64,000 nucleotides of DNA from JAYUDN01 sp043739785 (GCA_043739785.1 JAYUDN010000001.1:129741-193740), one strand, 5' to 3'; counted from the first letter of the stretch, positions 1-8,072 are shown. A program made the numbers and translations. Notes: a model not told the origin generated them from the letters alone.

Positions 1-2
1 CA

Positions 3-455
3 AATGATCCAAAAATTTGGGAGAGAGGTAATTTTAAATTATTCTGAAAAGCTGACGATGAAGATCGTGCTGATCAACTCGCAACCCTCCTGCTCAAAAA
101 AATCAAGAAACACCACGAAGTTACTAAATTTGATTTTGACCACGAACCTTCAAAAACACAATTCCTCGAAAATTTTACTTTCAAAAATCCTATTACCATG
201 CATGGAGTATCGGTAGCATGATTTAGTGTATCAGTAACATTTGATTGACGATTTAGCTTTTCGATAGTTCAAAACTCAAAAGTTCACTTACCACCGAATG
301 GCATAACGACAACTTTTTTGCATGATAAAACGTTTACACACCCGAATAAAAAACTCTGACTTTCAATAATTACTGGGGAAAACGCAGATCAGATGAACCA
401 GCTAACTCAACAACAAGCGCTTGATATAGTCGAACGTCTTATCAAGGCACTCTAG
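3..455 (+). CDS. Hypothetical protein, 5' end outside window
   Basis: The frame is open from the first bases of the window to a TAG, giving 150 residues with no start codon, so the gene begins upstream. Four in-frame TGA codons are read as Gly. The middle part alternates hydrophobic and polar residues (for example HGVSVAGFSVSV), suggesting beta strands, and the last 20 residues are Gln/Leu-rich and probably helical. I recognise no family. A bidirectional hairpin terminator follows 45 bases later. It must not be confused with the overlapping frame that begins at the ATG at base 4, which ignores the recoding. Confidence 0.6.
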
Positions 456-499
456 GTATAGAAATATCTATGGTTTGCTGAGAACCATATAAAGACAAT

Positions 500-548
500 A
501 ATCAACAATAATCCCCTATCTCTTGTGAGAAGGGGATTATTGTTGATT
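500..548. terminator. Bidirectional hairpin terminator
   Basis: An 18-bp perfect inverted repeat (arms 500-517 and 531-548, AATCAACAATAATCCCCT and its complement) with a 13-base loop. It lies between the rightward gene ending at 455 and the leftward tRNA ending at 555, so it can end transcription from both sides. Confidence 0.75.
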
Positions 549-554
549 TTCTGA

Positions 555-629
555 TGGTTGCGGAGGTGTGAATCGAACACACGACCTCAAGGTTATGAGC
601 CTTGCGAGCTACCACTGCTCTACTCCGCG
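555..629 (-). tRNA. Initiator tRNA-fMet (CAU)
   Basis: The reverse strand folds into a 75-nt tRNA with acceptor stem CGCGGAG/CTCCGCA, anticodon stem CAAGG/CCTTG around a CTCATAA loop (anticodon CAT), a T arm GTGTG-TTCGATT-CACAC, and an encoded CCA. The first base pair is a C1-A72 mismatch, the hallmark of bacterial initiator tRNA. The anticodon stem ends GG/CC rather than the usual three G-C pairs. It lies just downstream of rpsU on the same strand. Confidence 0.93.
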
Positions 630-661
630 ATAGAAATGACCCCCGAAGAGGTCATATGGTA

Positions 662-862
662 TTACATAGCTTTTTTCCCTACCTCACGGTAGTAGGAGCG
701 GATAATCGCCATTTCACGAGTCTTTCTCTTGGAGAGGTCTCGAGAGTGGGTCTGTTCGTTTTTGAGACGGTTTGCGGTACGAGTCTGGAAAAACGACTTC
801 TTGTATCGAAGGATGAGCTTTTCGTTGGTTTCACCTTCCTTGCGGACTGAGTAACAAATCAT
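662..862 (-). CDS. rpsU: Small ribosomal subunit protein bS21
   Basis: A 66-residue, strongly basic protein. After residue 8 it follows the bS21 pattern: KEGETNEKLILRYKK matches the conserved N-terminal helix, and the Arg/Lys-rich half with SKRKTREMA matches the KPTxxRKRxKxxA segment. bS21 sits on the 30S platform near the anti-Shine-Dalgarno end of 16S rRNA. The family is poorly conserved, so assignment rests on pattern and size. It is followed by tRNA-fMet on the same strand. Start is the ATG at 862; no in-frame TGA. Confidence 0.72.
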   Translation of the reverse strand: MICYSVRKEGETNEKLILRYKKSFFQTRTANRLKNEQTHSRDLSKRKTREMAIIRSYYREVGKKAM

Positions 863-1061
863 AGGAGAAAAAATAATTATAAATTTTGGCAGATAATATG
901 AAAAAATTGAAGGAAGTCAAATATATTCGGTTGCAGGTTGCAAGTTGCAGGTTAGCGGGGGCATTAGGAATGGAAAAATCTTGTATACGAGAGTTGTCCG
1001 AGAGATGGAGAATGGCGGTATCGTTATTCCAATCTTTCTGATAAATGCCTATTTTTCTCGT

Positions 1062-1126
1062 ATCATCCTCGAGTATGTGGGGATCCAGTTTCTTGTTTCC
1101 TGGATTCCCGTTTTCATGAGAATGAC
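1062..1126. repeat. 65-bp dispersed repeat, copy 1
   Basis: Begins ATCATCCTCG and ends GAGAATGAC, with GTGGGGATCCAG and CTGGATTCCCGTTTTC near the middle; the inner GGATCCAG and CTGGATTCC segments are inverted with respect to each other. It matches the copy at 1348-1412 in order and length with scattered differences. It resembles small palindromic non-autonomous elements with GTCAT/ATGAC ends. Confidence 0.65.
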
Positions 1127-1193
1127 ATAGTATAAAAGGGATTATACTTGTACTATTTCCTCTGATCAAATCGGTCGGGTTGATTTACAGGCT

Positions 1194-1299
1194 GTCATCC
1201 CGAGGCACTCGAGGGATCCCTTTTATTCAATAGGTAGAGATTCTTAAAGAAAAGGGATTCCTCCGCTTCACTCCTTGGAGTCGTTTCGGTCGGAATGAC
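1194..1299. repeat. About 106-bp dispersed repeat, copy 1
   Basis: Starts GTCATCCCGAGGCACTCGAG and ends TTTCGGTCGGAATGAC, so the ends are roughly inverted (GTCAT/ATGAC, CCGA/TCGG). The inner AGGGATCCCTTT and AAAGGGATTCCTCC segments are also inverted. A second copy lies at 39087-39195, 38 kb away. Confidence 0.7.
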
Positions 1300-1347
1300 A
1301 AAATTACGTAATTTCAAGGTTCTTTTAGTGATCCCTTCTTTGCTTGT

Positions 1348-1412
1348 GTCATCCTCGCTTTTGTGGGGATCCAGTTACTTACTTCCTGGATTCCCGTTTT
1401 CGCGTGAATGAC
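1348..1412. repeat. 65-bp dispersed repeat, copy 2
   Basis: Starts GTCATCCTCG and ends GCGTGAATGAC, with the same internal GTGGGGATCCAG and CTGGATTCCCGTTTTC segments and the same total length as 1062-1126. The intact GTCAT/ATGAC termini are clearer here than in copy 1. Confidence 0.65.
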
Positions 1413-1506
1413 AAAGTATAAAAGAGATTCCTCCATTTCGGTCGGAATGACACAAAAATTGTTTCTACCTCTTCTACCTTTTCTACCTTTCTATTTTTTC
1501 TTCTCC

Positions 1507-2715
1507 CTAAACAATTACCCCACTTCCCACTACTCGTTCATCATCATAGATCACACAGATCTGTCCAGGAGTAATGGCACGTTGGAACTGAATAAACTCA
1601 ACCTTCCATCTTCCACTTTCTACATTTTCTTGTATTTCATTCTTCATTCTTCATTCTTCATTCTTCATTACCAGGCATTCCTGATCCTCTTGTCGGTATC
1701 GTATCTTGGCTCAGTAGGTTTTCGAAGGGTCGGTTACTTCACCGATCCAGTCAATGAGGGTACATATTTTCGAGTAGAGCTTCACTTCATCCTCGGTTCA
1801 TACGCTTATAGTATTGGCTTTCGTATCTTTTGCGATCACGAAGAGGGCAGGGCCACCACCGATCTCTATCCCGCGACGTTGTCCGATCGTATAGCTATAA
1901 GCTCCAGTATGTTTTCCTATGACTTTGCCTTCTGTATTGAGAATATTTCCTGGTTGTTTCGGGATTCGTTTCTCGAGGAACTCCTTCATCGATACCTTTC
2001 CGATGAAACAAAGTCACTGGCTATCTTTTCTCTCTGCATTCGGAATTTGAGCCTCTCTTGCAATAGTTCGCACTTGGGATTTCAGGAGGTTTCCGATCGG
2101 AAAGAGCGCTTTCGAAAGTTGGAATGGGGAGAGTCGAGAGAGGAAGTATGATTGATCTTTCTCGGGGTCAACTCACTTGAGAAGTCGATAGTTTTCAAGT
2201 TTTCAAGTTCTCAAGTTCTCAAGTTCCTGCTCTCTACATTCTTCCTTCCAACTTCCACCTTCCACCACCTCGCAACGTGCATAGTGTCCCGTTGCTATCC
2301 CATCAAACCCGAGACTGAGTGCTTCTTCGAGAAAGAGATCGAACTTGACGAGATTATTACAAAAGACGTCCGGATTCGGAGTGCGCCCAGCCGTATATTC
2401 ACGATAGATATACTCGACGATACGTTTCTCATACTCTTCGCGATAGTCGAATGTATAGAAGGGGAGGTTGAGAAATGCGGCTACCTTTCTCGCTTCTTCG
2501 AGATCCGCTCTCGTGGGACAGGCTCCCGGATCTTCCTCATCGAGGTAGTTGATCATAAATCCACATGACACCTCATACCCTGCTTGTTTCAGAAGGAATG
2601 CTGAAACCGCAGAATCTACTCAGCCTGAGAGTCAGACGAGGATCTTTCACGGTTTTGAGTTGAGAGTTTCCTGTTCTCAGTTTTGAGTTTCGAGTTTTGG
2701 GTTTCCAGTATTCAT
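1507..2715 (-). CDS. mnmA: tRNA-specific 2-thiouridylase MnmA
   Basis: 402 residues after joining frames through UGA = Gly. MnmA adenylates and thiolates U34 of tRNA-Lys, -Glu and -Gln. Visible signatures: PP-loop SGGVDS at residues 30-35 with both motif-adjacent glycines from [11 protein letters not shown] with the catalytic Cys near 119, ATGHYAR near 143-149, KDSQGLCFIG with the second Cys, and the [13 protein letters not shown] tail. It is about 40 residues longer than usual because of three insertions made of spacer-like simple repeats: the first 20 residues, a stretch after GHYAR (about 148-172), and about 350-370 where a 7-bp tandem repeat is translated. The ATG at 2715 is the only canonical start before the PP-loop in this frame; the true start could be nearer residue 20. 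Confidence 0.93.
1638..1669. repeat. 7-bp tandem repeat inside mnmA
   Basis: CATTCTT is repeated four times plus a partial unit, inside the 3' part of mnmA. Because 7 is not a multiple of 3, any change in copy number would alter the last ~45 codons. On the coding strand it is translated as part of a Lys/Asn/Glu-rich insertion that MnmA homologues lack. Confidence 0.7.
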
Positions 2716-2776
2716 AGAGGTGTGTGAGGTCTTATAAGTTTCTCTATTTATTATTCGTTCAAACATTATTACTATA

Positions 2777-3385
2777 CTATATTTCCCCCCAGTGTTTCAC
2801 TCGAGTGAGGAGCGGATGCTCGTATACAATATCACGATTCCATGGTTTTTCGAGGAGGATGGTATAAATGCCCGCATCACAGAGCTCGTAGGCATTTTCT
2901 ATCGCATCATCGATCATGAGGGTGATGTCATAGTCCTTGCAGACCATAGATTTGGGTCGAGCTTCGGTCGAAAAATGATTCACAAAGTGGACTGACTCCT
3001 CCCCAAGGTAGGGGAAATGGCTGTTAATCCAGCTGAGCGTTCGTTCTATCCTCCACGAGTCCTGATTACTTCTCGCGGTAACTATAGAAATACGCTTCCC
3101 GGCATCAAAAAATTTTTTCACTCATTCCTGAGAACCCTCAACTGACGGCACACTCTCGGGATTCATCGTGGTCTGACCATATCCTTCCCAGAGCGCTATC
3201 GCTTCCTCGAGAGTGATACCTTGCTGGAGTTTTGACACGTCATGTACACATATCTCTTCTTTCGAATGGATATCCGTCAGTTTTCAGAGACTATGGGCAT
3301 ACGCAAGAAATCCATCAAAAGTAGCCGCGAGGGTTTCATCGAGATCGAGACCGATGTGAGAGTGCTGGAGAGTAATTGATATCAT
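2777..3385 (-). CDS. HAD-superfamily 5'(3')-nucleotidase-like protein
   Basis: 202 residues with two TGA glycines. Motif I is GLDLDETLA near residues 12-20 (nucleophile and acid/base Asp), motif II is the Thr of VTAR in the centre, and a late LMIDDAIENA supplies the metal-binding acidic pair. The layout resembles the NT5C-type deoxyribonucleotidase branch, which dephosphorylates nucleoside monophosphates, but the substrate cannot be read from sequence. Start is the ATG at 3385; it is followed on the same strand by the ABC ATPase upstream and mnmA downstream with short gaps, so the three may be co-transcribed. Confidence 0.72.
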
Positions 3386-3419
3386 TATATATGCTCTTGA
3401 AATGAGGGAGAAAGGATAT

Positions 3420-4118
3420 TTATTTTCCGAGGACACTCTTCATAAAGAAGTCTTCCAGGGGTTCCTGAAGGTCCTCGACCTTCATATTAGCGACCAGGCG
3501 TCACTCCGCAATAATCGCAAAACTATCACATATCGCCTCCACATCTGAGAGGATATGGGTATTGAAAAATATGGTTTTTCCCGATACTCCGAGTTCGATA
3601 ATCAAATCTTTGACCATTTTTCGACCGATCGGATCGAGGCCACTCATCGGTTCATCGAGAAATATTAATTCCGGATCATGGAGTATGGACTGCGCGAGTC
3701 CGATGCGCTGAAGCATCCCCTTCGAATAGCTATTGAGCTTTTTCTTTTCGGCGTTTTCGAGTCCGACACGCTTCAGAAGCTCGGTGATTCTTTGTTCCAG
3801 TGCGTCGCCCTCCATCCCATAAAATTTTCCATTGAACCGGAGGAATTCTCTTCCGGTGAGATACTTGTAGAGGTAGGTATTCTCGGGCATGAATCCGATT
3901 CGCATTTTTTTTTCGACATCGAGACCGGGAGTTCCGAAAATTTCTACCACTCCACTGTCTGGTTTGATGAGATGGAGTATGGTCTTCATGGTAGTGGTTT
4001 TCCCTGCTCCGTTGGGTCAGAGGAATCCGAAAAGAGATCCCTTTTCTACCCGAAGAGAAATATCCTTGAGGACATTCGATTTTCCTATTTTTTTCGAAAT
4101 ATGGCTGAGATGGAGAAT
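3420..4118 (-). CDS. ABC transporter ATP-binding protein, start obscured by repeat
   Basis: ATPase of the GldA/CcmA type. It has Walker A GPNGAGKTTT (first Gly from TGA), the Q-loop replaced by GFMPENTYLY, an unusual signature LNSYSKGMLQR, Walker B LIFLDEPMSGLDP and the His switch NTHI. No ATG, GTG or TTG occurs in this frame between the upstream TAA and Walker A; the coordinate given is an ATT at the start of the domain (ILHLSHISKK). The obvious ATG at 4177, four bases past the IVP-like gene, is in another frame, and a 16-bp tandem repeat lies between. One extra repeat unit would bring that ATG into frame. No permease gene is adjacent. Downstream residues after the His switch also need UGA = Gly. 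Confidence 0.75.
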
Positions 4119-4123
4119 GGGGG

Positions 4124-4165
4124 GCTGGGAGGAGGGGAAGCTGGGAGGAGGGGAAGCTGGGAGGA
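4124..4165. repeat. 16-bp tandem repeat at the ABC gene start
   Basis: GCTGGGAGGAGGGGAA occurs twice, followed by the first 10 bases of a third copy. It lies between the ATG at 4177 and the conserved ABC domain read leftward. The unit length is 1 modulo 3, so copy number decides whether that ATG is in frame with the ATPase; in the present sequence it is not. Confidence 0.85.
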
Positions 4166-4180
4166 TGGTTTCTTCATAGT

Positions 4181-4555
4181 TTATTGAGGTAGATTAGAGA
4201 GTCTTTTTTTACTAACAAGACCTGAAAGTAACTTAAGAATAATTTGTGTTTTTGCAAGGAGTTTCTCGGAATCTTGGATATCAAGAAATCAAATTTCTTG
4301 CGCAATAACTAACTGAGTTTCGAGTTCACCACAAGATCACTTCGCTATATAAAGAAATCTGATATTGTCTTGAATACTACCACGGTAGGCTCCCTCAGCA
4401 ATATTGCTTGCTATCGAAACAGATGCTCTCCTCATTTGATCAGTAAGGCCATATTGTTCAACTTTGGGAAATGTAGAAGTTATGGTATATATTTCTTTGG
4501 ATAATTCTATAGATAGTTTCCAAACTTCTAACTTGGAATAATGAGATTCTATCAT
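4181..4555 (-). CDS. Four-helix-bundle protein (23S rRNA intervening-sequence-protein type)
   Basis: 124 residues. The N-terminus KLEVWKLSIELSKEIY, the centre LTDQMRRASVSIASNIAEGA and IAKGSCGELETQL are the standard landmarks of the S23/IVP four-helix-bundle family (PF05635). Two TGA glycines join the halves. Members are often encoded inside 23S rRNA insertions but also occur, as here, as free genes of unknown function. Its TAA is three bases from the ATG at 4177 of the ABC gene, so the two are probably translated together. Confidence 0.85.
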
Positions 4556-4600
4556 AATTATTACTTTAATAGTGAGAATTTCTTATGACTTCCCAGTCTC

Positions 4601-4954
4601 CTACTTCCCAGCCTCTCCCTTTTTCCGTATCTCCACCCTGATTTCACTGACCTCATATCCTTCGGGGATAGCTTTGACGGTGATATTCTCTATAGGGAAG
4701 TCACAAAAAATCCCTGTTTTTTCGTCGACGAGATGAGCGTGAGTATGAGGATTGCACTCATAGTAGGTTTTCCCATTGATGCCTGGGAATCGCCTGAGGA
4801 GTCACTCCTCTGCCATCGTTTCGATATTGCGGTAGACGGTTGCCTTCCCGATCTTTTGACTCTTTCGACGCACCTCTTCATAGATATCGTCCGCCGAGAG
4901 GTGACGACATTCGCAAGTTGTACAGATGATTTCTCGATATTGGTGGGTTCGCAA
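4601..4954 (-). CDS. Fur/PerR-family metalloregulator
   Basis: About 117 residues from a TTG start. The winged-helix part has HLSADDIYEEV, then KIGKATVYRNIETMAEEGLL, the Fur recognition helix (one Gly from TGA), then YYECNPHTHAHLVDEK, the His-rich metal site. The first CxxC of the usual structural zinc site is absent; a single Cys remains in GIFCDF. Homology extends upstream (KKLSSISHLL), but no canonical start exists between there and the in-frame TAA, so the start is uncertain. Two perfect palindromes of Fur/PerR type sit upstream of the neighbouring dps and peroxiredoxin genes, making a peroxide- or iron-responsive role likely. Confidence 0.85.
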
Positions 4955-5066
4955 GAGATGGGAGATAGAGGAGAGTTTCTTATATTATTTTTATGGTATA
5001 AAGCCAAAAGTTTCAATCTTATCAACTTTTTACTTTATGACTTCTGAAGCTTATGCATCACTATTA

Positions 5067-5081
5067 TGAGAATAGTTCGCG
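5067..5081. promoter_or_regulatory. Degenerate copy of the Fur/PerR-like palindrome
   Basis: TGAGAATAGTTCGCG shares its left half-site and part of its right half with the perfect palindromes at 5100 and 5653. It lies between the divergently transcribed regulator (starting near 4954) and dps, so it may serve autoregulation. Confidence 0.4.
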
Positions 5082-5093
5082 AAAAATCAATAT

Positions 5094-5130
5094 TTATTAT
5101 GAGAATAATTCTCATATAAACTTGATTTTT
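5094..5130 (+). promoter_or_regulatory. Operator/promoter block upstream of dps
   Basis: Contains the perfect 15-bp palindrome TGAGAATAATTCTCA (5100-5114) followed by TATAAACTTGATTTTT. The whole 37 bases recur without change at 5647-5683 before the peroxiredoxin gene. Candidate boxes downstream are TTGATT (5122) and CATACT (5144) with a 16-base gap; alternatively TATAAA at 5115 is the -10. The site fits a Fur/PerR-family operator given the adjacent regulator gene. Confidence 0.75.
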
Positions 5131-5220
5131 ATATAAAAATAATCATACTGTCTAGGTTATTTCTTTGCATGTCTCAGAACAATAAACATACTCAATACTT
5201 TATTATTTCATCAAAATCTT

Positions 5221-5661
5221 ATGAAAACAGAAACTCCTTCATTCTCGGCCCTCAATCATCTCATTGCTGCTTATAGCCTCGCAGCTCAAAACGCTCGCTT
5301 TTGTCACTGGAATGTCGTTGGACCCCATTTTGAAGACGATCATGAACTTTTCGGAGAACTCTATGATGAGCTCTCTGAAGAAGTAGATCTCTTTGCGGAG
5401 CGTATCCGAGCACTCAGGATGACTCCGATTTCGAGCTTCACTGATATTCTCCAGGAAACACATCTGAAGGAATACAGTTTGCCTATGACCGCCCGTCAGA
5501 TGCAAAAAAATCTGCTTATAGACTATGAGCATATCTCTCAAGAGATGGGGAAGTTTGCTGAAGCGACGAGTGAAGACCCAGTGACACAAGATATCATCGT
5601 TGGCTCTCTTCGCCAGATCGATAAGCGTGCCTGGATGCTCCGTTCTTTATTATGAGAATAA
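5221..5661 (+). CDS. dps: Dps-family ferritin-like DNA-protection protein
   Basis: 146 residues, close to normal Dps length. The intersubunit ferroxidase ligands are visible in CHWNVVGPHFEDDHELF (His29, His36) and ELSEEVDLFAERI (Asp56, Glu60). Dps dodecamers oxidise Fe(II) with peroxide and store iron, protecting DNA. The frame runs through a TGA (Gly) and ends at TAA 5659-5661, so the stop codon lies inside the palindromic operator of the next gene. Start is the ATG at 5221. It belongs to the regulator-dps-peroxiredoxin stress cassette. Confidence 0.93.
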
Positions 5662-5683
5662 TTCTCATATAAACTTGATTTTT
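5647..5683 (+). promoter_or_regulatory. Operator/promoter block upstream of peroxiredoxin, overlapping dps stop
   Basis: Identical for 37 bases to 5094-5130, including the palindrome TGAGAATAATTCTCA at 5653-5667. It overlaps the last four codons and the TAA of dps, so coding and operator sequence coincide. Binding here would control the peroxiredoxin gene 130 bases downstream. Confidence 0.75.
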
Positions 5684-5811
5684 TACAGTGTTTGGATATA
5701 ATTTTTTTTCGAAAGTTTAGATGGGAAAACTGTAGAGAAATAAAGAATAAATAAAAAAAATTCTCCTCTATCCTTGCAACTTTCAACCTTTAACTTGTAA
5801 CACTACTTTTT

Positions 5812-6429
5812 ATGTCTTGCTGCGATACTGACTATATGTTCGAATCGGTGAAAATCGACACTCCTGCTCCTCGTTTTGATCTCCCCGCGTATGATCCGAT
5901 CAAGGATGATACTGCGAATATCTCCCTCGAAGACATGAAAGGGAAGTGGACAGTACTCTTCTTCTATCCGGCTGATTTTACCTTTGTATGTCCGACCGAG
6001 CTCAAAGATATGGCAGAAGCAAAACCTCAGTTCGATGAACTCGATGTGACTGTGCTCGCGGCTTCTACGGATACCGTCTTTTCGCACCGTGCTTGGGTCA
6101 AGCATGAGGGTCTTATGAAGGGATTTCCTTACCTGATGCTCGCAGATCATAATACCGAGATTGCGAGTGCTTATAACATCCTCGATGAGAAATCTGGGAT
6201 TGCGGGTCGTGGGACCTTCATCATCGATCCTGAGGGAGTGTGCCGCGGTATCGAGGTTACCTCGGGTCCCCTCGGACGCAACAGTGAAGAGCTCCTTCGA
6301 AAGATCGAAGCCCTCCAGTTCATGACGGCACATCCTGGTACTGCTTGTCCGGCGAAGTGGAAGGCAGGTTCGAAGACCCTGACTCCATCGATTAAGATCT
6401 CATGAGAGGTCGAAGCAGAACTTCAATAA
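5812..6429 (+). CDS. 2-Cys peroxiredoxin (AhpC/Prx1 type)
   Basis: 205 residues. The peroxidatic site is PADFTFVCPTEL (Cys60), followed by the Thr/Arg-containing AGRGTFIIDP segment; the resolving Cys is in GTACPAKW (Cys179), so it is a typical 2-Cys enzyme of the AhpC/Prx1 group that reduces H2O2 and organic peroxides. The last eight residues follow a TGA read as Gly. The extra CC at residues 3-4 is unusual. Preceded by the same operator as dps and followed by a strong terminator. No AhpF is seen, so its electron donor is unknown. Confidence 0.93.
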
Positions 6430-6443
6430 ACAACTATCTCAGT

Positions 6444-6480
6444 TAAAGCCCCAAGATGTAAATCTTTGGGGCTTTTTTCT
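6444..6480 (+). terminator. Rho-independent terminator after peroxiredoxin
   Basis: AAAGCCCCAAGA and TCTTTGGGGCTTT form a GC-rich stem with a short loop, followed by a T run. Confidence 0.85.
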
Positions 6481-6558
6481 TTAGTTTGTCTTGTTTTTGT
6501 CTTTGCTCAAGAATAAATCCTTGATAGTATAGTCTTTTATTCTTTACTTCATCTTTAT

Positions 6559-6804
6559 ATGGATAACTCCAATAGTAATATGCCTGTACGTGCTAATGAC
6601 TCTGATATGAATAGTATTCTTATAGTAGTTATTATTGTCCTTTTGTTTATAGCAGGGGCATGGTGGTATAATATGCAGAGGAACAATGTAATTACAGGAA
6701 CTCCAGCAACTAATAAGATAGATATATCTCTTCCTGCCGTTCGTCCTACTGAAACCAATACACCCACTCCCATACCGACCCAGACCCCAGGCGTTCAACC
6801 GTAA
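6559..6804 (+). CDS. Small single-pass membrane protein, unknown
   Basis: 81 residues: a polar N-terminus, one hydrophobic segment at about 18-36 (ILIVVIIVLLFIAGAWW), then a Thr/Pro-rich tail (TETNTPTPIPTQTPG) typical of an extracellular linker. Ends in TAA without needing recoding. No family recognised. A hairpin terminator follows at 6863. Confidence 0.6.
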   Translation: MDNSNSNMPVRANDSDMNSILIVVIIVLLFIAGAWWYNMQRNNVITGTPATNKIDISLPAVRPTETNTPTPIPTQTPGVQP

Positions 6805-6862
6805 ATATTGGAGCTAATTCTTCGGTAAGACGTCTCTGTACTTCTTTGAAAAAATGAAGACC

Positions 6863-6900
6863 AATAATAATCCCTTTAATTATAAGAGAGGATTATTATT
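6863..6900. terminator. Bidirectional hairpin terminator
   Basis: An 11-bp stem AATAATAATCC/GGATTATTATT with a 16-base loop, between the rightward gene ending at 6804 and the leftward frame ending at 7103. The remainder of 6805-7102 holds nothing recognisable. Confidence 0.6.
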
Positions 6901-7102
6901 TACTACTTCCGATATTTTTTGTATTCTTAAATGAAAGATAAAACAATAGATATAGTGATCCTATGGTAATACTCTATTTCAGATTTCTCATGGAACGAGT
7001 TGAAAAAAGTCTAAAATTTCGATACTTGATACCACTACCATAGTAACCTGTAAAAAACGAATAGATCCTCGAAAATCAATGACTCTTTTTACATGCATTT
7101 AC

Positions 7103-7375
7103 CTATACTGAGTAGAACTCTATGCCCATGAGTATCATCATAACCATAGGCATAACTAAACCTATAACAGCAAGCCACAAAGGAAAGCCCTTTTCATTAT
7201 ATCTTTCTGAAATCAAAGCGAATCGTATCATTCTAAGTAGAGGAAGAATACGAGTTACAATTCATATAATAAAAAATCTTCCAAGATAAGAAAATGTATC
7301 AATATTTCATTCTGGGGTGATTTTTAAAAATTTTTCTAAGATAGCATAAGTTGATTTCTTGAGTAGTATAGGCTT
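7103..7375 (-). CDS. Possible small membrane protein lacking a canonical start
   Basis: An open frame of 90 codons with two TGA glycines. Residues near 33-42 (GRFFIIGIVTRI) and near 65-85 (FPLWLAVIGLVMPMVMMIL) look like membrane segments, the second very clearly. No ATG, GTG or TTG occurs until an ATG at 7231, which would leave only 42 residues and cut off the first segment. It could be a real gene with an unusual start, or the remnant of a longer one. No family recognised. Confidence 0.4.
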
Positions 7376-7654
7376 TTAGATCTAAAATTTATAGTAAAGT
7401 TATTGTACAATAGTTTTTTGCAAATCTTTCGTTTCCTTTTTCATACATTTTTTGTTTTTTTAGATATTCTGAGCATACTTCGGATATCTACTCTATTTGA
7501 CCAAATAAATTGAACGATATTTTCCTTTAAAATAAGCGTTTCTTCACTTCACGAAAAGAATGCAAAAGATTTTTAGAAATTGATTTGCAATATCCCCCCT
7601 TTTTTATATACTACACGGGCTTAAATTTATTAATCTGGAGTTCTCCGCATCCCT

Positions 7655-7903
7655 ATGCCGAAAGAAGACAAAATAGAAGTCGAAGGAGTCGTATTGAAGT
7701 CCCTTCCAGGCGCTATTTTTGAAGTACAACTTCCGGAAGCTTTTGGAAATATGGTGATTCGAGCGTATGTTTCTGGCAAGATGCAGAAGCACCTGATACG
7801 CCTTATTCCTGGTGATACGGTCACTGTGGAGCTCACACCCTACGACCTGACTCGCGGTCGCATTACCTTCCGAAAACAGAACAATCGCATCAATCCTACG
7901 TAA
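7655..7903 (+). CDS. infA: Translation initiation factor IF-1
   Basis: 82 residues with the S1-like OB fold: [21 protein letters not shown], then [30 protein letters not shown] and TRGRITFR, which match IF-1 throughout. It binds the 30S A site during initiation. First gene of the infA-rpmJ-rpsM-rpsK-rpsD-rpoA-rplQ cluster, the classic spc/alpha order. The roughly 280 bases upstream have no gene and presumably hold the promoter. Confidence 0.96.
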   Translation: MPKEDKIEVEGVVLKSLPGAIFEVQLPEAFGNMVIRAYVSGKMQKHLIRLIPGDTVTVELTPYDLTRGRITFRKQNNRINPT

Positions 7904-7958
7904 ACCTCGCTGAAACCAAAATACTATCACTCTTGCTTTATCCTCTCAATTCTTGTCT

Positions 7959-8072
7959 ATGAAAGTCCGTCCTTCTGTCAAAAAAATCTGTGATAAGTGT
8001 GTCGTTATCCGCCGTAAGGGGGTAGTTCGTGTTATTTGCGAGGAAGCAAAGCACAAACAGAGACAGGGATAA
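7959..8072 (+). CDS. rpmJ: Large ribosomal subunit protein bL36
   Basis: 37 residues with the L36 pattern [14 protein letters not shown] and [13 protein letters not shown]. Zinc ligands Cys11, Cys14 and Cys27 are kept, and His is at 32. The start follows TCT at -3 to -1 with no Shine-Dalgarno. Too small to be noticed without context, but it sits exactly between infA and rpsM as in most bacteria. Confidence 0.95.
   Translation: MKVRPSVKKICDKCVVIRRKGVVRVICEEAKHKQRQG

Larger units (their letters stand above)
863..1506. other. Intergenic region filled with dispersed repeats
   Basis: No convincing gene is seen in either strand using UGA = Gly. The stretch lies upstream of leftward rpsU and downstream of leftward mnmA. 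It holds a GTTGCAGGTTGCAAGTTGCA low-complexity run near 932-955, two copies of a 65-bp element and one copy of a 106-bp element (listed separately), and a truncated fragment near 1427-1451. Confidence 0.7.

Noticed and set aside
1408..2151. Long rightward open frame of 247 codons
   Set aside because: It lies antisense to mnmA, whose motifs are unmistakable on the other strand; its sequence is repetitive and low-complexity.
4124..4165. CRISPR array or prophage attachment site
   Set aside because: The unit is 16 bp without spacers and copies are head-to-tail; it is a simple tandem repeat. No CRISPR array was seen anywhere in the window.
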